64,000 nucleotides of DNA from Axinella damicornis. Taxonomy: Eukaryota > Porifera > Demospongiae > Axinellida > Axinellidae. The notes under the pieces were generated by a model. That model searched no databases, was not told where the DNA came from, and worked only from the letters and a program-made list of their open reading frames with translations. The stretch lies in contig OZ007508.1 in the NCBI GenBank assembly GCA_963931865.1, positions 5,536,166-5,600,165 on the forward strand, read 5' to 3'. Below are positions 63,713-64,000 of this stretch, one piece after another (position 1 is the first letter of the stretch; each line of letters begins with the position of its first letter). The translations under genes were made by a program, and so were the position numbers.

Positions 63713-63987
63713 TAACAAGTAATAAAAAACATTAAAATGTAGCAGGATGTAGGGATACCAGAACGGCAAAAAGTAAGGAAACAAGAGGGATGATCGAACA
63801 TAACAGTGAAGTATACAACCACCCTACAGAGATCTTCTTCCATATATACATGTACAATGAAAAAAGATATGTAGGGGTGATTGTATACTTCACTGTTATG
63901 TTCGATCATCCCTCTTGTTTCCTTGCTTTTTGCCGTTCTGGTATCCTACATCCTGCTACATTTTTAATGTTTTTTTATTACTTGTTT
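63713..63987. mobile_element. Foldback element with about 115-bp arms
   Basis: The left arm AACAAGTAATAAAAAACATT to AGTGAAGTATACAA is mirrored by TTGTATACTTCACTGTTATG to ATTACTTGTTT, with a centre of about 45 bp. The near-identical ORFs on both strands come from the palindrome. It starts 32 bp after the last gene C exon, in the following intron. Confidence 0.8.
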
Positions 63988-64000
63988 ATGTAATTTTCTT

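Noticed and set aside
63706..63993. Two mirrored ORFs of 67 codons
   Set aside because: They are the two strands of one foldback element.

Overview
Overall character. This is eukaryotic, intron-rich DNA. It has compact GT-AG introns (about 60 bp to 3 kb), symmetric phase-1 exons, heavy mobile-element load, long poly-G and poly-C runs and frequent TAGCTAGC-type words. The combination of many scavenger-receptor cysteine-rich (SRCR) exons, Ig-like exons, a gypsy-type retroelement, LINE relics and miniature inverted-repeat elements fits an invertebrate, most likely a sponge. That assignment is inference. No rRNA, functional tRNA, CRISPR array or bacterial-style operon was seen.

Main gene content. 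Three tandem, same-strand paralogues of a multi-exon SRCR/Ig receptor gene were recovered by reading splice sites and checking phase at every junction. Gene A (1724-8074) is the 3' part of one copy: SRCR x3, Ig x4, a juxtamembrane module, one transmembrane helix and a 60-residue tail. Gene B (25479-43231) is complete: signal peptide, SRCR x7, Ig x4, juxtamembrane module, transmembrane helix and tail, in 22 exons and about 1473 residues. Gene C (60024-63681 onward) is the 5' part of a third copy, aligning with SRCR2 to SRCR5 of B, with no visible start. The tails of A and B carry four tyrosines each, including an ITIM-like I-x-Y-x-x-V and Y-x-x-P. This suggests inhibitory or SH2-dependent signalling by a polymorphic-looking ectodomain, a layout expected for an innate immune or self/non-self receptor.

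Spacer content. Behind each receptor lies a copy of a small secreted cysteine-rich gene: S1 (11142-12826, open) and S2 (51053-51644, broken by TGA and truncated), each preceded by an older exon-1 relic. A and B with their 3' spacers are therefore one segmental duplication with a period of about 36-40 kb. Between S1 and B lie a minus-strand ARMC8-like gene fragment (13319-14648), several TTAA-flanked or TIR-flanked elements, LINE relics and a PHD-finger relic. Behind B, a structurally intact 4.37 kb Ty3/gypsy-type element with identical LTRs (44353-48719, minus strand) sits inside a tRNA-derived SINE. Between S2 and C is a nest of elements, including a 1385 bp Mutator-like element with a 9-bp target duplication.

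Limits. All exon models rest on reading consensus splice sites, phase continuity and paralogue comparison. No transcript or database evidence was available. Family names for repeats are based on termini and target duplications only.
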